A stretch of 64,000 nt of DNA from Talaromyces rugulosus (lineage: Eukaryota > Ascomycota > Eurotiomycetes > Eurotiales > Trichocomaceae). Both the position numbers and the translations under genes were made by a program. Under the pieces are notes generated by a model that worked only from the letters and a program-made list of their open reading frames with translations, was not told the origin of the DNA and made no database searches. Positions 23,502 to 32,966 of this stretch are shown here, piece by piece. The DNA is taken from NCBI RefSeq assembly GCF_013368755.1, contig NC_049565.1, positions 4,216,001 through 4,280,000 of the forward strand, written 5' to 3'. Numbering within the stretch: the stretch's first letter is position 1; each line of letters starts with the position of its first letter.

Positions 23502-23970
23502 TGTCAGAAGAATGGATAACTCACAGCCAATTATACCCCTTATGTCAGCAGCCGCTGAAATGACGCTACGTATGGGAGATATACATAAAAGAGATGTGCG
23601 ACACTAACCGGGATTGGCTTAGTGTTCCGGGCACGCTCAGTCAGCTAGGATTAGCTAGAAGCGGCGCTTCTAGATATAGAATCGGCGATTCTATATAGCG
23701 AAGCAGTGCTACTAGATATCGAAGCGATGCTTCGATATTGGGAACTATATAGGAACACTCATTTGCCATCATGTATCTAGCTTATTGTGTTTTATTTTCC
23801 TCTCAAGCAATAGCATACTACTATTACCCTTCAACCATCTTTGCAGCCTATCACTGCGATAGTACTCTACTTTACCCAAGGATTGCCATCCGCTATCTTT
23901 TCTTGCCTTCTGTTAACAGAATATCCACCGCGACTCCCATCTTGGTGACGAGTTGTTGAACGGTTTGACA
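23502..23970. mobile_element. Solo LTR (469 bp) of an LTR retrotransposon
   Basis: The block starts TGTCA and ends TGACA (5-bp terminal inverted repeat with TG...CA ends) and is bounded by a perfect GGCCC duplication, the 5-bp size typical of Copia and Gypsy integration. No internal gag-pol region is present, so it is best read as a solo LTR left by recombination between two LTRs. Inside it, about 23650-23740 carries a series of near-perfect palindromes (AGAAGCGGCGCTTCT, AGAATCGGCGATTCT, CGAAGCGATGCTTCG). Superfamily is not determinable from the LTR alone. Compared with the surrounding AT-rich relics it is little decayed, so it looks younger. Confidence 0.8.
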
Positions 23971-23975
23971 GGCCC

Positions 23976-25423
23976 TCGGCAGGGTGGTTTTCCCGGTCTC
24001 CGAGAATCCTTATGGTTCTCGGAGCAGTTCTTGATTTTCTTATGTAAAAAAAAAAAAAAAAGGGATAGGCAGCGAACAGGTAATACGTTGCGAGAGAAGA
24101 GACTGATTAGTGAATTGATTTGAGATTGAGATTATTGTTTGAGATTTTATATACACCCTGCTTGTTTGCAAGCGAATGCCGGTTCGACAAACACCCTGCC
24201 ACTGCTCACACTTGCCCATTCCACAGGGCGGTCATATCTTCCACCACAATAGGAGTAGGAATTGTAAGCTGCTGAGTATTAATACTGCTAACAGTTTCAA
24301 AATTAACTAGAAGAACTTCTGTATTTATTATTAGAAGCTAAGAGGCGAAAAAATAAATGCCGAGGTAGTATTATAAATCTGAATTGTATGTATTGTGTTC
24401 ACTATACTATAAGAAATAATTGATTAATATATAGAGGACAGGGCATATATAAGGTTATTAAGGATAGGAAAATAAGGATCTAATCCTGTAATAATATCTC
24501 TCTGTATATTAAGGATATAATTCCTTTTAATAAGATGATTATTATAATGAGTAAAATTTAAATATATAATATATAAGGATCTTTTATTATATATTTTAAA
24601 TTTTAAACTACCATTTATATATAATTTTGTTGAGATATGATGCTGTAAAAATGGCCATTTAATATGATATATGGGGGTGGCCAACTCGCCTACATGGCCA
24701 ACTCGCTTACCGATTACGTTATCAATTCCCCTAATTTAGTCCCTTTTTTGGACATCGCTAGTGCTAAACCTTAAACTACGGGGCACGACAAGCCAACGAG
24801 AGATCGCTAAATTCCTGAAAATTTTGGAACTTTTGTTGAGTGTTACACTTTTCTTACATTACAGCCAGCGATTGTAGGGTAATTTTACATTTCGTCACCA
24901 ATTTACGCCATCTCAACACTGGATGCAATGTAAGCCCGATGTCTTTCATCAAAATCCAATGGATTTGAATTAAACTCGTGGAGTTAAATTAAACTCGCAG
25001 CACATCTGGCGATCTCGCAATCGCCAGCATTGTATCGACGAAAATATGCTCACTGTCGGTGGTTGCGGCTGTCTGGGTGATCGGGGCACCTGAACATAAA
25101 TTGGCCGGAAAGGTGAAAAAAAAAAATTGAAAAGAAATAGTAGAATCAATAATGGCAAACATGAAAAATAGTAATGTAAAGTAAAAATGTCATCTCCAGT
25201 CAATGCTATCTATTAAACAGTTTCTTGATGCTGCTCGACGCGGTGATCAAGCAATTTCGCTGTATCATTATCAACTTGCTCACTTTCAGAGCTCGGCGGT
25301 TTAAATAACACATAAAAGTATCACGGAATCTACAAAGAGAGGTCAAAATAAGTTACAGCATATCTAGTTTTGAAACAAACGAGGTCAAAACTCTTCTTCG
25401 TCCTCTTTTCTCCGAGGATGTTA
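23976..25423. other. AT-rich relic DNA right of solo LTR
   Basis: No gene. Contents seen: a 9-bp stem hairpin CTCCGAGAA/TTCTCGGAG at about 23998-24024; a poly(A) run at about 24047-24062; an AT-rich stretch 24240-24660; two direct copies of GGCCAACTCGC at 24679-24689 and 24696-24706. All are consistent with nested, decayed repeats. Confidence 0.4.
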
Positions 25424-26485
25424 TCAAGTCACAGAGCAAAGGACCTTGCCTTCTTCGACCGCCTCGCCCTTCTTCCTAGTAGTCTCGAATTTCCCTGCTG
25501 TTGATACCGCAATGCTCACCTCCATCTTCATACTCTCAATGAGCATCACTGCTTCTCCGGCCTTGACTTCGTCGCCATTGTTCTTCAAGACCGAAAGCAC
25601 CTTACAAGGCATTGGCGCAACCATTGTTTTCTCCTCGGAGCCATCCTTAGACTTGGCGACCGAGCGGGTGCTCTCGGCAAACGAAAGCAAGGTATCGCGC
25701 TTAAACTCGATGTATGTGCCGATCGCAGGAATGTGGCAAAAGATGGGTTGGCTAATATCAACCTGTCCCACAGCGGTATGAGGATCGACAGAAGGCAGAG
25801 CAATGTGCACTAGTATCCTAGTTCCATTGACTGAAACCTGCATCGTAGATGTTTTCCAAGATACAGGGACGTTGTTACTGCCTCCGGCTGCATACCATGA
25901 CTCTATTTTGACGTGATATGGAGTTGATGAAATTGACCTCCCACTTCTCAATTCCTGGCTGATACTGTGGTACAAGACAGGGACTGCAGCACCTGCAGGA
26001 CTTGATCCGTCAATAGTTGCGAGGCTTTCTGGGATAGGTGATAGCCAAGCCTCTTTCACATTGGTGAATGATTGGCCAGCGTTTTGTGCTTTCCAAATAC
26101 AGATATTGACTGGCAAGGAAGCTTCCTTGTCATTATATGGAGAATTGACTGCTGTAATAACATCGCAGTGGATGTTTACAGGGTCAATCGTTGATTGCGG
26201 AATTGCTTGCGTACATTGCTGAATGGCTTCTGTTTGAGAGAAGTGGGGAGATAGTTGGGCAATTGCCGCACTACCAAGCTAGGAACAATGGAAAGCAAAG
26301 AGTTCAACTCGGTAGATCTTGCCCACGGTGATTGAAGCAGTACGTCTAGGTTGTTCGGAATGAATGAGGTGGTATATGCTAGGTCACGGAATGCTTTGTT
26401 TAACAGGCAGGCTTGCATGAACAATTGATTGGTCTTAACCCCAACGCAAGCAGTATGAGCCAGCACTTTGACCACCAATGACAAT
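25424..26485 (-). pseudogene. Methylcrotonoyl-CoA carboxylase-like biotin carboxylase, decayed 3' part
   Basis: The minus strand reads the C-terminal third of an acyl-CoA carboxylase alpha subunit of the mitochondrial leucine-degradation type. It shows VGVKTNQLFMQACL, AYTTSFIPNNLDVLL, QKPFSNVRKQFRNQR, then LPVNICIWKAQ and a biotinyl domain with the biotin-accepting lysine in IESMKMEV (25424-about 25630). The biotin carboxylase ATP-grasp region and start are absent. A one-base loss near 26185 breaks the frame between RNQR and DPVNIHCD. The segment after KVLAH is shortened compared with the family. At its upstream end it is fused to a fragment of an unrelated MFS gene. Not a functional carboxylase. 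Confidence 0.85.
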
Positions 26486-27047
26486 CATCAGAGTCGTAGC
26501 GACGATCGCCCATTTCCGGCCGAGATAGTCACAAGTCAAGCTGCTAGGTTAGTGTATATTCCGAAAGAAAGAAAAGAAAAGAAAACATACCCAATGACGA
26601 CCTGACCAATCACCTCGCCGACCAACAGAGCATTAGACACGCGCGTGCTCACAGTCGAGGCGTATTGCTGCGGATACTCTTTTTTGAGCAAGACGTTTGT
26701 CATTGTCCTGGCTGTCATCAATTTCCGTCAATCGATATATCAGGGTGGATATCCATACATTAGATTATTTTGATATCCATCCGAGATCAAAGCGAAACCC
26801 GACGCAAACTGCCCTCGTTAGACATCTAACATTACATGGAAGGACATATGTATATATGTCAGGTAGAACATACAATAGTGAAAAAATCCGACAAGCTCTG
26901 GCGCGACCTGCTCACCAAAGCAGATGGCCCATCATCAACTATTTCTTCCTTGCTCGAGGAGGACACGACACGCGTTTTTTCCTGCTGATCCTGCGGGGGG
27001 ACATGGCGCTCAATTATATCGTCGTCGTCTTTGACGGGGTCTGACAT
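26486..27047 (-). pseudogene. Git1-type MFS transporter, N-terminal quarter only
   Basis: Exons at 26874-27047, 26759-26808, about 26591-26707 and about 26486-26542 join in frame from ATG 27047. They give a hydrophilic N-tail, then FASGFALISDGYQNNLM (segment 1 start), TNVLLKKEYPQQYASTVSTR, VGEVIGQVVIG and CDYLGRKWAIVATTLMIVIGG (segment 2-3 loop motif), about 136 residues. Splice sites are normal. Coding then changes without a gap into a biotin carboxylase fragment. The family is the same as the C-terminal half at 1832-2760 on the same strand; together they lack only about 150 central residues of a complete Git1-like transporter. I read them as two ends of one gene. Confidence 0.8.
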
Positions 27048-28049
27048 GTTTGAAGTTGAAAAAAAAAAGACAATTCAATGTTAATTGGGAGATTGTATTG
27101 TTAAAGTGAGTGTGGCGTGTCTCACTTTGTAAAAGGGGGAAGAAAATCAAGGTTACATATAAATTTCTTTTCTTTATCTCTAGATTATTAGTTGCACGCC
27201 AACCCCAGCGCTTGCCGGGTTGGGGAAGTGCGGAGTCGGCGAATCAATGCCAGGATCCATGTTATTATTGGGGGCGTCCGAAAAGCTTATTTTGGGATTG
27301 CAATTTTACTTTATTTATTAATTATTTTGACTTGTTATCTCTACAGAATAATACCAAAGAATCCTACCTATCTATTGTCTCATATGAATCTATAATCGGG
27401 CACATCCCCTGAAACAAACAAAAAAACCAAAACCCTCCGAAAAGCATTTATCAAGCCGATATATGCATCCAGGGCGCCTGCAATACTAGAAACATTCTAG
27501 AATCCTTCCAGAACCCATCTACCCCTACCGAATCCGGCTTGTAACAGCTCGTGCTAAGAACATTCAGCAATGCGGGGCTTTTATTAAATACCGTGGAGGA
27601 GACAAAAGAGGGTCGATCGTAGATTAGATCAACTGATAAGATCGTTTTGACTTTTTGCTTTTTGCTTTTTTTTAAGTTTTAGGTTTGCATAGTTAATTCT
27701 ATCGAGTACGTATTCATTATTGTGTCATGGTCTGTCTGGATGATTAATGCAATGCTAGCTCGGATGTTATTAGTGGACTCTCTCTCCCACAATCTACATG
27801 TAGTCATACACACGTAAGTCAGGAAAAAATAGCAACGAGATATTCATGAGTGTCTATATCTAGTTATCTGAGCAACAAAAATAGCAATCAGAATAAAAGA
27901 AGAAAAAATGTCAATGTAAACGCCATATATGATGCCCGGTTTATCGTCATCGTTAGTTACCACGGAAATGCACCTGCCCATGCACCAATATTCAGCAAGC
28001 AAAAAAAAAAAAAGAAAAAAGAAACAACGCCTTATGCACAAAACCGAAA
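27048..28049. other. Intergenic spacer
   Basis: About 1 kb, AT-rich, between a pseudogene start and the zinc transporter stop. Low-complexity runs (poly-A near 28000, poly-T near 27655). No gene supported. Confidence 0.35.
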
Positions 28050-29087
28050 TCAAGCCCATTTTCCTAGCAGCGCCATCAGGGCCGCACCCATACAAATCAA
28101 AAAGAAAGCCCACAAAACCGTGCGCAAGGGGGCACGGCGCATGGACGAGCTAAACATAAACTCATGCGCCATCAGCTCTACAAGAGCGGTGTAGATGAGG
28201 ATTCCAGCGGAGATGGAGTCAAACACGCCATTAACAATTAGCGTGGTGCGGCCCTCGGGCGGGTACGACTGGCGCACTCCCAATCCAATGGCAATGGCAA
28301 TCGGGGTGGACAGCGCATATGCAAGACCCAGGAAGTAAGGGGTCAGGCGCTTGGAATCGGGCCAGGGAAGCGTGGCCAAACGCGATCCCAGACCGAGTCC
28401 TTCAAAGGTCTGATGGAAGACTAGCACGACGTACAGCGTGTTAAAGTCGCTGCCGGCAACAGCCAGGGTCAGACCGACAAAGACCGAGTGGAAGATGATG
28501 CCGAACTCGAGGATGAAGACGGCAGTCAGCTGCGCCGAGTACTCCTCGGGCGACAGGAGGGCTTGTTCCGCAGACTCGAGGTCTCGGTGGTCTCTGGAGT
28601 GGCTGAGATGGTCGTTTCCAGGGATGTGGTCCGTGTTGTCGTTGGCCACGACTTGTTTCGTCTCGTTTTCTTGAGACTGAATCGAGTGCGAGGTGTGGTC
28701 GTGAGAGTGGTCGTGCGAATGGCCATGGCCGTCGCCAAAGGAATAGCGCATAACCATCAACTCGACAAAGAACATGACGATAATAGTCATCAGCACAATA
28801 CCCTCAACCCAGCTGTACTCGGTAATAGGGCCGGTCAGACATGGATTAGTGAGGGCCTCTTCAGCCGGGCCGAGTAAGTGGATAAAAGCTGTCGCGATAA
28901 TGACTCCAGAGCCAAAGTACTTGGCTATGAAAAACGTCCACGAAGGCAGCCCATTGCTGCCAATGCGTCTAGCATAGACGGGGAAGACAGCGCCAAACAG
29001 CGAGCCCACGAGAATGACAAAGATGGACGAGATGCGCAGACCCATGCGGCCGTCAAACTCGTTTCCAGAGTCGCACGCGTCGGCCAT
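28050..29087 (-). CDS. ZIP-family plasma-membrane zinc transporter
   Basis: A single exon of 345 residues, like Zrt1/Zrt2 and the Aspergillus ZrfA/ZrfB proteins. Eight predicted membrane segments flank a histidine-rich cytosolic loop (GDGHGHSHDHSHDHTSH) between segments 3 and 4. The segment 4 and 5 metal-site motifs are HSVFVGLTLAV and HQTFEGLGLGSR. The C-terminal VELMAHEFMFS is also typical. It imports zinc (and perhaps iron) from outside. Start ATG 29087 gives the usual short N-tail before GLRISSIFVILVGSLFG. Two CAAGGT-type motifs lie about 170-205 bp upstream, consistent with control by a Zap1/ZafA-type zinc regulator. Confidence 0.95.
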   Translation of the reverse strand: MADACDSGNEFDGRMGLRISSIFVILVGSLFGAVFPVYARRIGSNGLPSWTFFIAKYFGSGVIIATAFIHLLGPAEEALTNPCLTGPITEYSWVEGIVLMTIIVMFFVELMVMRYSFGDGHGHSHDHSHDHTSHSIQSQENETKQVVANDNTDHIPGNDHLSHSRDHRDLESAEQALLSPEEYSAQLTAVFILEFGIIFHSVFVGLTLAVAGSDFNTLYVVLVFHQTFEGLGLGSRLATLPWPDSKRLTPYFLGLAYALSTPIAIAIGLGVRQSYPPEGRTTLIVNGVFDSISAGILIYTALVELMAHEFMFSSSMRRAPLRTVLWAFFLICMGAALMALLGKWA

Positions 29088-29256
29088 TGTAGCAACTTTC
29101 TAAGGGCGTTTCAGTGGTGATATAGTGCTGTTTTATCACGCAGATGCACGATTGTTATAAGCAGATGGAAAGGAAATCCGCACAATCGAAGACGAACAAA
29201 TGATTTCATGGCTGAAAACTCGGCGCAGGCTCTGGTGAGGTGAGGGGCCCGCGGGG

Positions 29257-29292
29257 ACCTTGGAGGCAGGCATCAAAAGCTTGAGGACCTTG
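29257..29292 (-). promoter_or_regulatory. Two putative zinc-response (CAAGGT) motifs
   Basis: ACCTTG at 29257-29262 and 29287-29292 on the plus strand is C-A-A-G-G-T on the coding strand of the zinc transporter, 30 bp apart and about 170-205 bp upstream of its ATG. CAAGGT is, as I recall, the core reported for Aspergillus ZafA zinc-response elements. Two hits at this spacing in the right promoter support the call, but the motif is short. Confidence 0.45.
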
Positions 29293-29567
29293 CGGACGAT
29301 GACATCGCGCTCTGTGCTGCCCGTGATTGGCCCTTAACCAGTGCTAGGCCTAATTGAGACGGCTGAGTCAGCATTCTATTTACGGTGCTATGATTGGTTT
29401 ATATTATTTGTTATTTTATATTGATATCATTTATAGTATTATATTTGTTGTACAGTACTTCTACTATTACATCTACTCAGCCTAGTATACAACGCCCCCG
29501 CTATATGCCATGATGAACAATAAGAAAAAACTAACGAGAGAATAGCATCGTAAAGATGCCCCGACAA
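29293..29567. other. Spacer between zinc transporter promoter and Sam37 stop
   Basis: AT-rich toward 29390-29470; nothing further recognised. Confidence 0.3.
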
Positions 29568-30960
29568 TTATAGAAGAGCTTGCAGGATGCTCTGCGCCGA
29601 TCTGGATTCGCCTTCCGTATATCCCTCCTCTTGGGTCTGGTTCTGCTCCTCTTCCCTGACGACAGAAATGATCCCGTGGTAAAACAAGTACCCGACCATG
29701 GCCGTGACGCCTGCTGCAACAGAGGCTATCGAAAGAAACATGTCCTTTCGCTTCGCCTCCGCAGTTTCTGCCATGATCTTTGCTTCCAGCGGAGTCACCT
29801 CCTCCCCCAGAGACTTGACACTCTCTCGAAGACGATCGTTGGCTCGCAAGTCACTGAGAATCGGCGTCGCATCGGCAAGCGTGTTCAACAAAGTGCTCCC
29901 GATCTTTCCTGCATTGACCCTCTCTGGCTGTCTCCACGGCAGCTTCGACGACGGGCTCGGCGTGTCTTTGAAAGCATCGGCAACATCAACCACACCAAAA
30001 CACTCGTCGCGCACGCGGGCAACATACTTTGCCAGCCGCGGCGCCTTTGACTGCAGCGCCTCGGCAAACCACGGCGCCGGCAGTCCCGGCACCAGCCCAA
30101 ACGACAAATACCCGACAACAAGAGCATCCAGCGTCGACGGTTCTTGATCCGATAGTAGATAGGCCTTGCCCGCAAGCAGCTGCTCCAGCGGCTCAAACAG
30201 ATCCGCAGTCAGCGCTTCCAGCCTAAACCGGCTGTTTTGTGCTGTCTTGCCGAGCAGCGTCGACACGGTTTCGCGTGGGCGCGCAATCAGGTTCTTGGGG
30301 ATTTGGCCGGCGGCCGCGGCGGCCGAGCGCTCGCGCGTGCGCTCTTCTTCGCCGGCTTCGAGGTCCAGTGACGAGAGGCCTAGATGTGCTGTTCGGTTTT
30401 TGGCGCGCGTGCGTAGTTTCGGTGGTAGGATCCATTGATTCGGCCAGGTGAGGATGGCGCCGTAGGCTGGGGAGGTGGCTGCATAGTAGTTTTGACTCGA
30501 GACGTAGAGGGAGAGGTCGATGAGGAGTTGTCCGTTGGACTCGGTAAAGGCGGAGAAGCTGGAGACAAGTTAACAAAATCGGTCTCACACATTTTGTTTT
30601 GTATATACTCACGCAATGGTGTCTGCTTCACCCAGCCCCGTCAATTGCGAATTGAGAAGCCAGGCCCCGTCCGAGACCTGGCGCAGATAGTCGACGATAT
30701 TGCGAAACTTTGACACCCAAGTCGCGCCATCTCTCAGCGCAGGCAATTCATCTACTGCTGTTAGTCACTCTTTCTTTTTCTTTTCTGGAAGTTCAATCAA
30801 GAAACATACTGGTCGGAGACACCGAAGGGTCACTAGACGCAACAAGCACCCATTGGTCGCGCGGCACCGCCTTGGTCAGATATGCAATGGCGGCGAGGCA
30901 TTGGGCGTCGATCGAAGGCAGCGCAAAGGCTGGACCCCAGACGTGGAGTTCCAGCACCAT
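29568..30960 (-). CDS. SAM37: Sam37/Tom37 (metaxin-like) subunit of the mitochondrial SAM complex
   Basis: Three exons (30810-30960, 30613-30751, 29568-30558) encode 426 residues. The N-terminus (MVLELHVWGPAFALPSIDAQ) is the GST-N-like Tom37 domain found in Sam37 and metaxins. The middle has GST-C-like helices (DQEPSTLDALVVGYLSFGL). A C-terminal membrane anchor (MFLSIASVAAGVTAMVGYLFY) fits an outer-membrane tail. Its role is beta-barrel protein insertion in the mitochondrial outer membrane together with Sam50 and Sam35. All three joins keep phase and the first starts at a good ATG. A long antisense open frame (30223-30612) is a shadow of the GC-rich exon. Confidence 0.85.
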
Positions 30961-32132
30961 TGTTTTTGTTTTTGCTTTGTTTGGCGACAGGTGCCTTGTC
31001 CCTTGTCCCTTGTCCCTTGTCTATCGAGTTGATAGCGTAATAATTGCTAGAGCCAGACTCGAGTTGTCGGGATATCACGTGATTTGCGTACGAGCTGACC
31101 TTCCTGGTGCGTACTAGCGCGGCCGTTGCAGGGCTTGGCAGCGGCAGGTCATGACGACACCGGCTCACATGATGCGGCGACGCGTGGCTCTGGTCGCTTG
31201 GAGATAAATACAAGTCTCGTACGAGATAGAGCACAATTAACTATTGTATTGTGCAAAATTACACCATTGCATGCATGCATGAATGCCATCCTGCATAAGC
31301 GCCGTCAGCATATCGGGAGACCGATGGGAAAAGTGATCGATCTGTCACAAAACGGCCCGGCAAGGTCAGATGACCACCCCCGGAAGATATCCTGATAGTA
31401 ATTATCAATTTTGACTTTTGGGCCCTGGTGAAACAGACGACGGCCCGCGTCGGAACCGCTAAAGGCCTTTGTGTTATATCTTCCGGCTTTGTTGGGTGAC
31501 TACTAACTACTACTACTACTACTACTACTACTATTAATATCTTCAAAAAGTCATACGTAGTATTTAGGCCAAAGGAGTCAAGGGCGGGCCTAATTGATTC
31601 ATGGGGCAGGTCCCGTGGTCATGGTCAGCCCTACTTAAACAGTCTAGCAGTACATGCTAGAGCTTATCGTTGTCGATAGTTAAGAGACTAGCCTGCCATG
31701 CAAAGAAGGCTTCGGAGTCTCAGCCCGACATCAAAGCGCGCCCAGGCTGTGTGTGCCTTGTTGGACCGAGTCAGCGGTGTTGGGGTTTCGGACTAGGTCT
31801 TACATATCAGCATGGCATGGGTATTTTAGCTTGAGGCTCGGACGGGGCTAACAGGTACTATCTACGATCTAAACTGGTTGTATAATGTCCATATGACTTG
31901 GAACGGTTCTAAAGATAGAAGTAGTAGTGGTAGTAGTATTACATTAATGCATAGCTAAAGAGACATGACAAGGTCGGGATAGGACTTCACCGACGGGTAT
32001 TCGGAAAGAATTGGTCAAGATGGAAAAAAAAAGACAAACGCCAAACATGCATCCCGCGTTTCAGCTCGGGGGATAGAAAATGATAAATAAAAAGATGGGG
32101 AAAAGAAGAGGAAACAGCACGTGGAGGGTGCG
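30961..32132. other. Intergenic spacer with microsatellite
   Basis: No gene. A CCTTGTC triplet tandem (about 31000-31021), GCATGCATGCATG at about 31268, and a perfect CTA trinucleotide run at about 31506-31533. Confidence 0.5.
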
Positions 32133-32333
32133 TCACTGCGGGCACACAGCCATGCAAAAAACTACCAAGACCGATATAGAAATAAGACCGATATAGTACG
32201 CGGTATATAGCACCAACCACCAGGCGATTTCGTACTGCGCGCGATTTAGTTGCGCAGCCGTCATTGGCCGGCCCGGACAACCGCGGCTGTAAACCGGGAA
32301 GTATTGCGGGCACGTCACGTCAACACCCTTCAT
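32133..32333 (-). CDS. Small putative membrane protein (66 aa)
   Basis: An ATG at 32333 opens 66 codons ending in a strong hydrophobic helix (LVLYTAYYIGLISISVLVVF), preceded by MTAAQLNRAQYEIAWW. One membrane span and short flanks look like a genuine tail-anchored or single-pass peptide rather than random sequence, but I know no family, and no neighbour suggests a function. It stands alone beside a gene-poor region. A shorter start at the internal Met is possible. Treat as a candidate. Confidence 0.35.
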   Translation of the reverse strand: MKGVDVTCPQYFPVYSRGCPGRPMTAAQLNRAQYEIAWWLVLYTAYYIGLISISVLVVFCMAVCPQ

Positions 32334-32935
32334 GAAACGATGAGCGATCTTTGTTGCATGTTGGTGGTGATATGGTGATGTCAGCGCTGTCCGTGCGAGA
32401 GTCGCAGGTATCGCAGATCCGACAATCACCAACACGAGTGTGTGTGGTGAAGCCTGTAACTGTGTGTTGTAACTTCCATCGATCCGAAAAAGAAAGTAAT
32501 AGATGCAACCGAAATTCAAATCCGAAAAGAAAAATCATGCAGTGTATATTCGAGTCTTCCAGTGTATCCAGGGGTCATTCGTCACAAGCAGACCAGCTGC
32601 CGTCCATGGTTTCGTTCGTTGTTTGACATTTGGGCCTTTTTATTTTGGAGTCGGTGGCAGAGGGCCGGTGGGAGGAGGGCCGGGGCACGGCGGGAACGAA
32701 GTGTGAGTGTAGGAAGGCATGGCGAGAGATATCAATTGATATGATATGACAGTAGAGTAGAAGAGTAAAAGTAGTTTGTAGTTGTTGAGTGGTTGTAGTA
32801 GTAGTAGTAGTCTGCAGAGTGTAGGCAGATATGTATGTTCGTAGAGTATAACGAGTTTAGCGACGGACCCAGGTCGAGAGGGACACGAGGTATTTATAAA
32901 TCCCTAAAGGCTAACTAACACGAGGGGAACGGAGG

Positions 32936-32966
<31 letters not shown>

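Noticed and set aside
24047..24062. Poly(A) tract as the 3' end of a LINE or SINE
   Set aside because: No target duplication or RNA polymerase III boxes found next to it; an isolated homopolymer is the simpler reading.
30223..30612. 129-codon minus-strand frame over Sam37
   Set aside because: Out-of-frame shadow of GC-rich Sam37 exon 3; the Sam37 frame has the membrane anchor and domain signatures.
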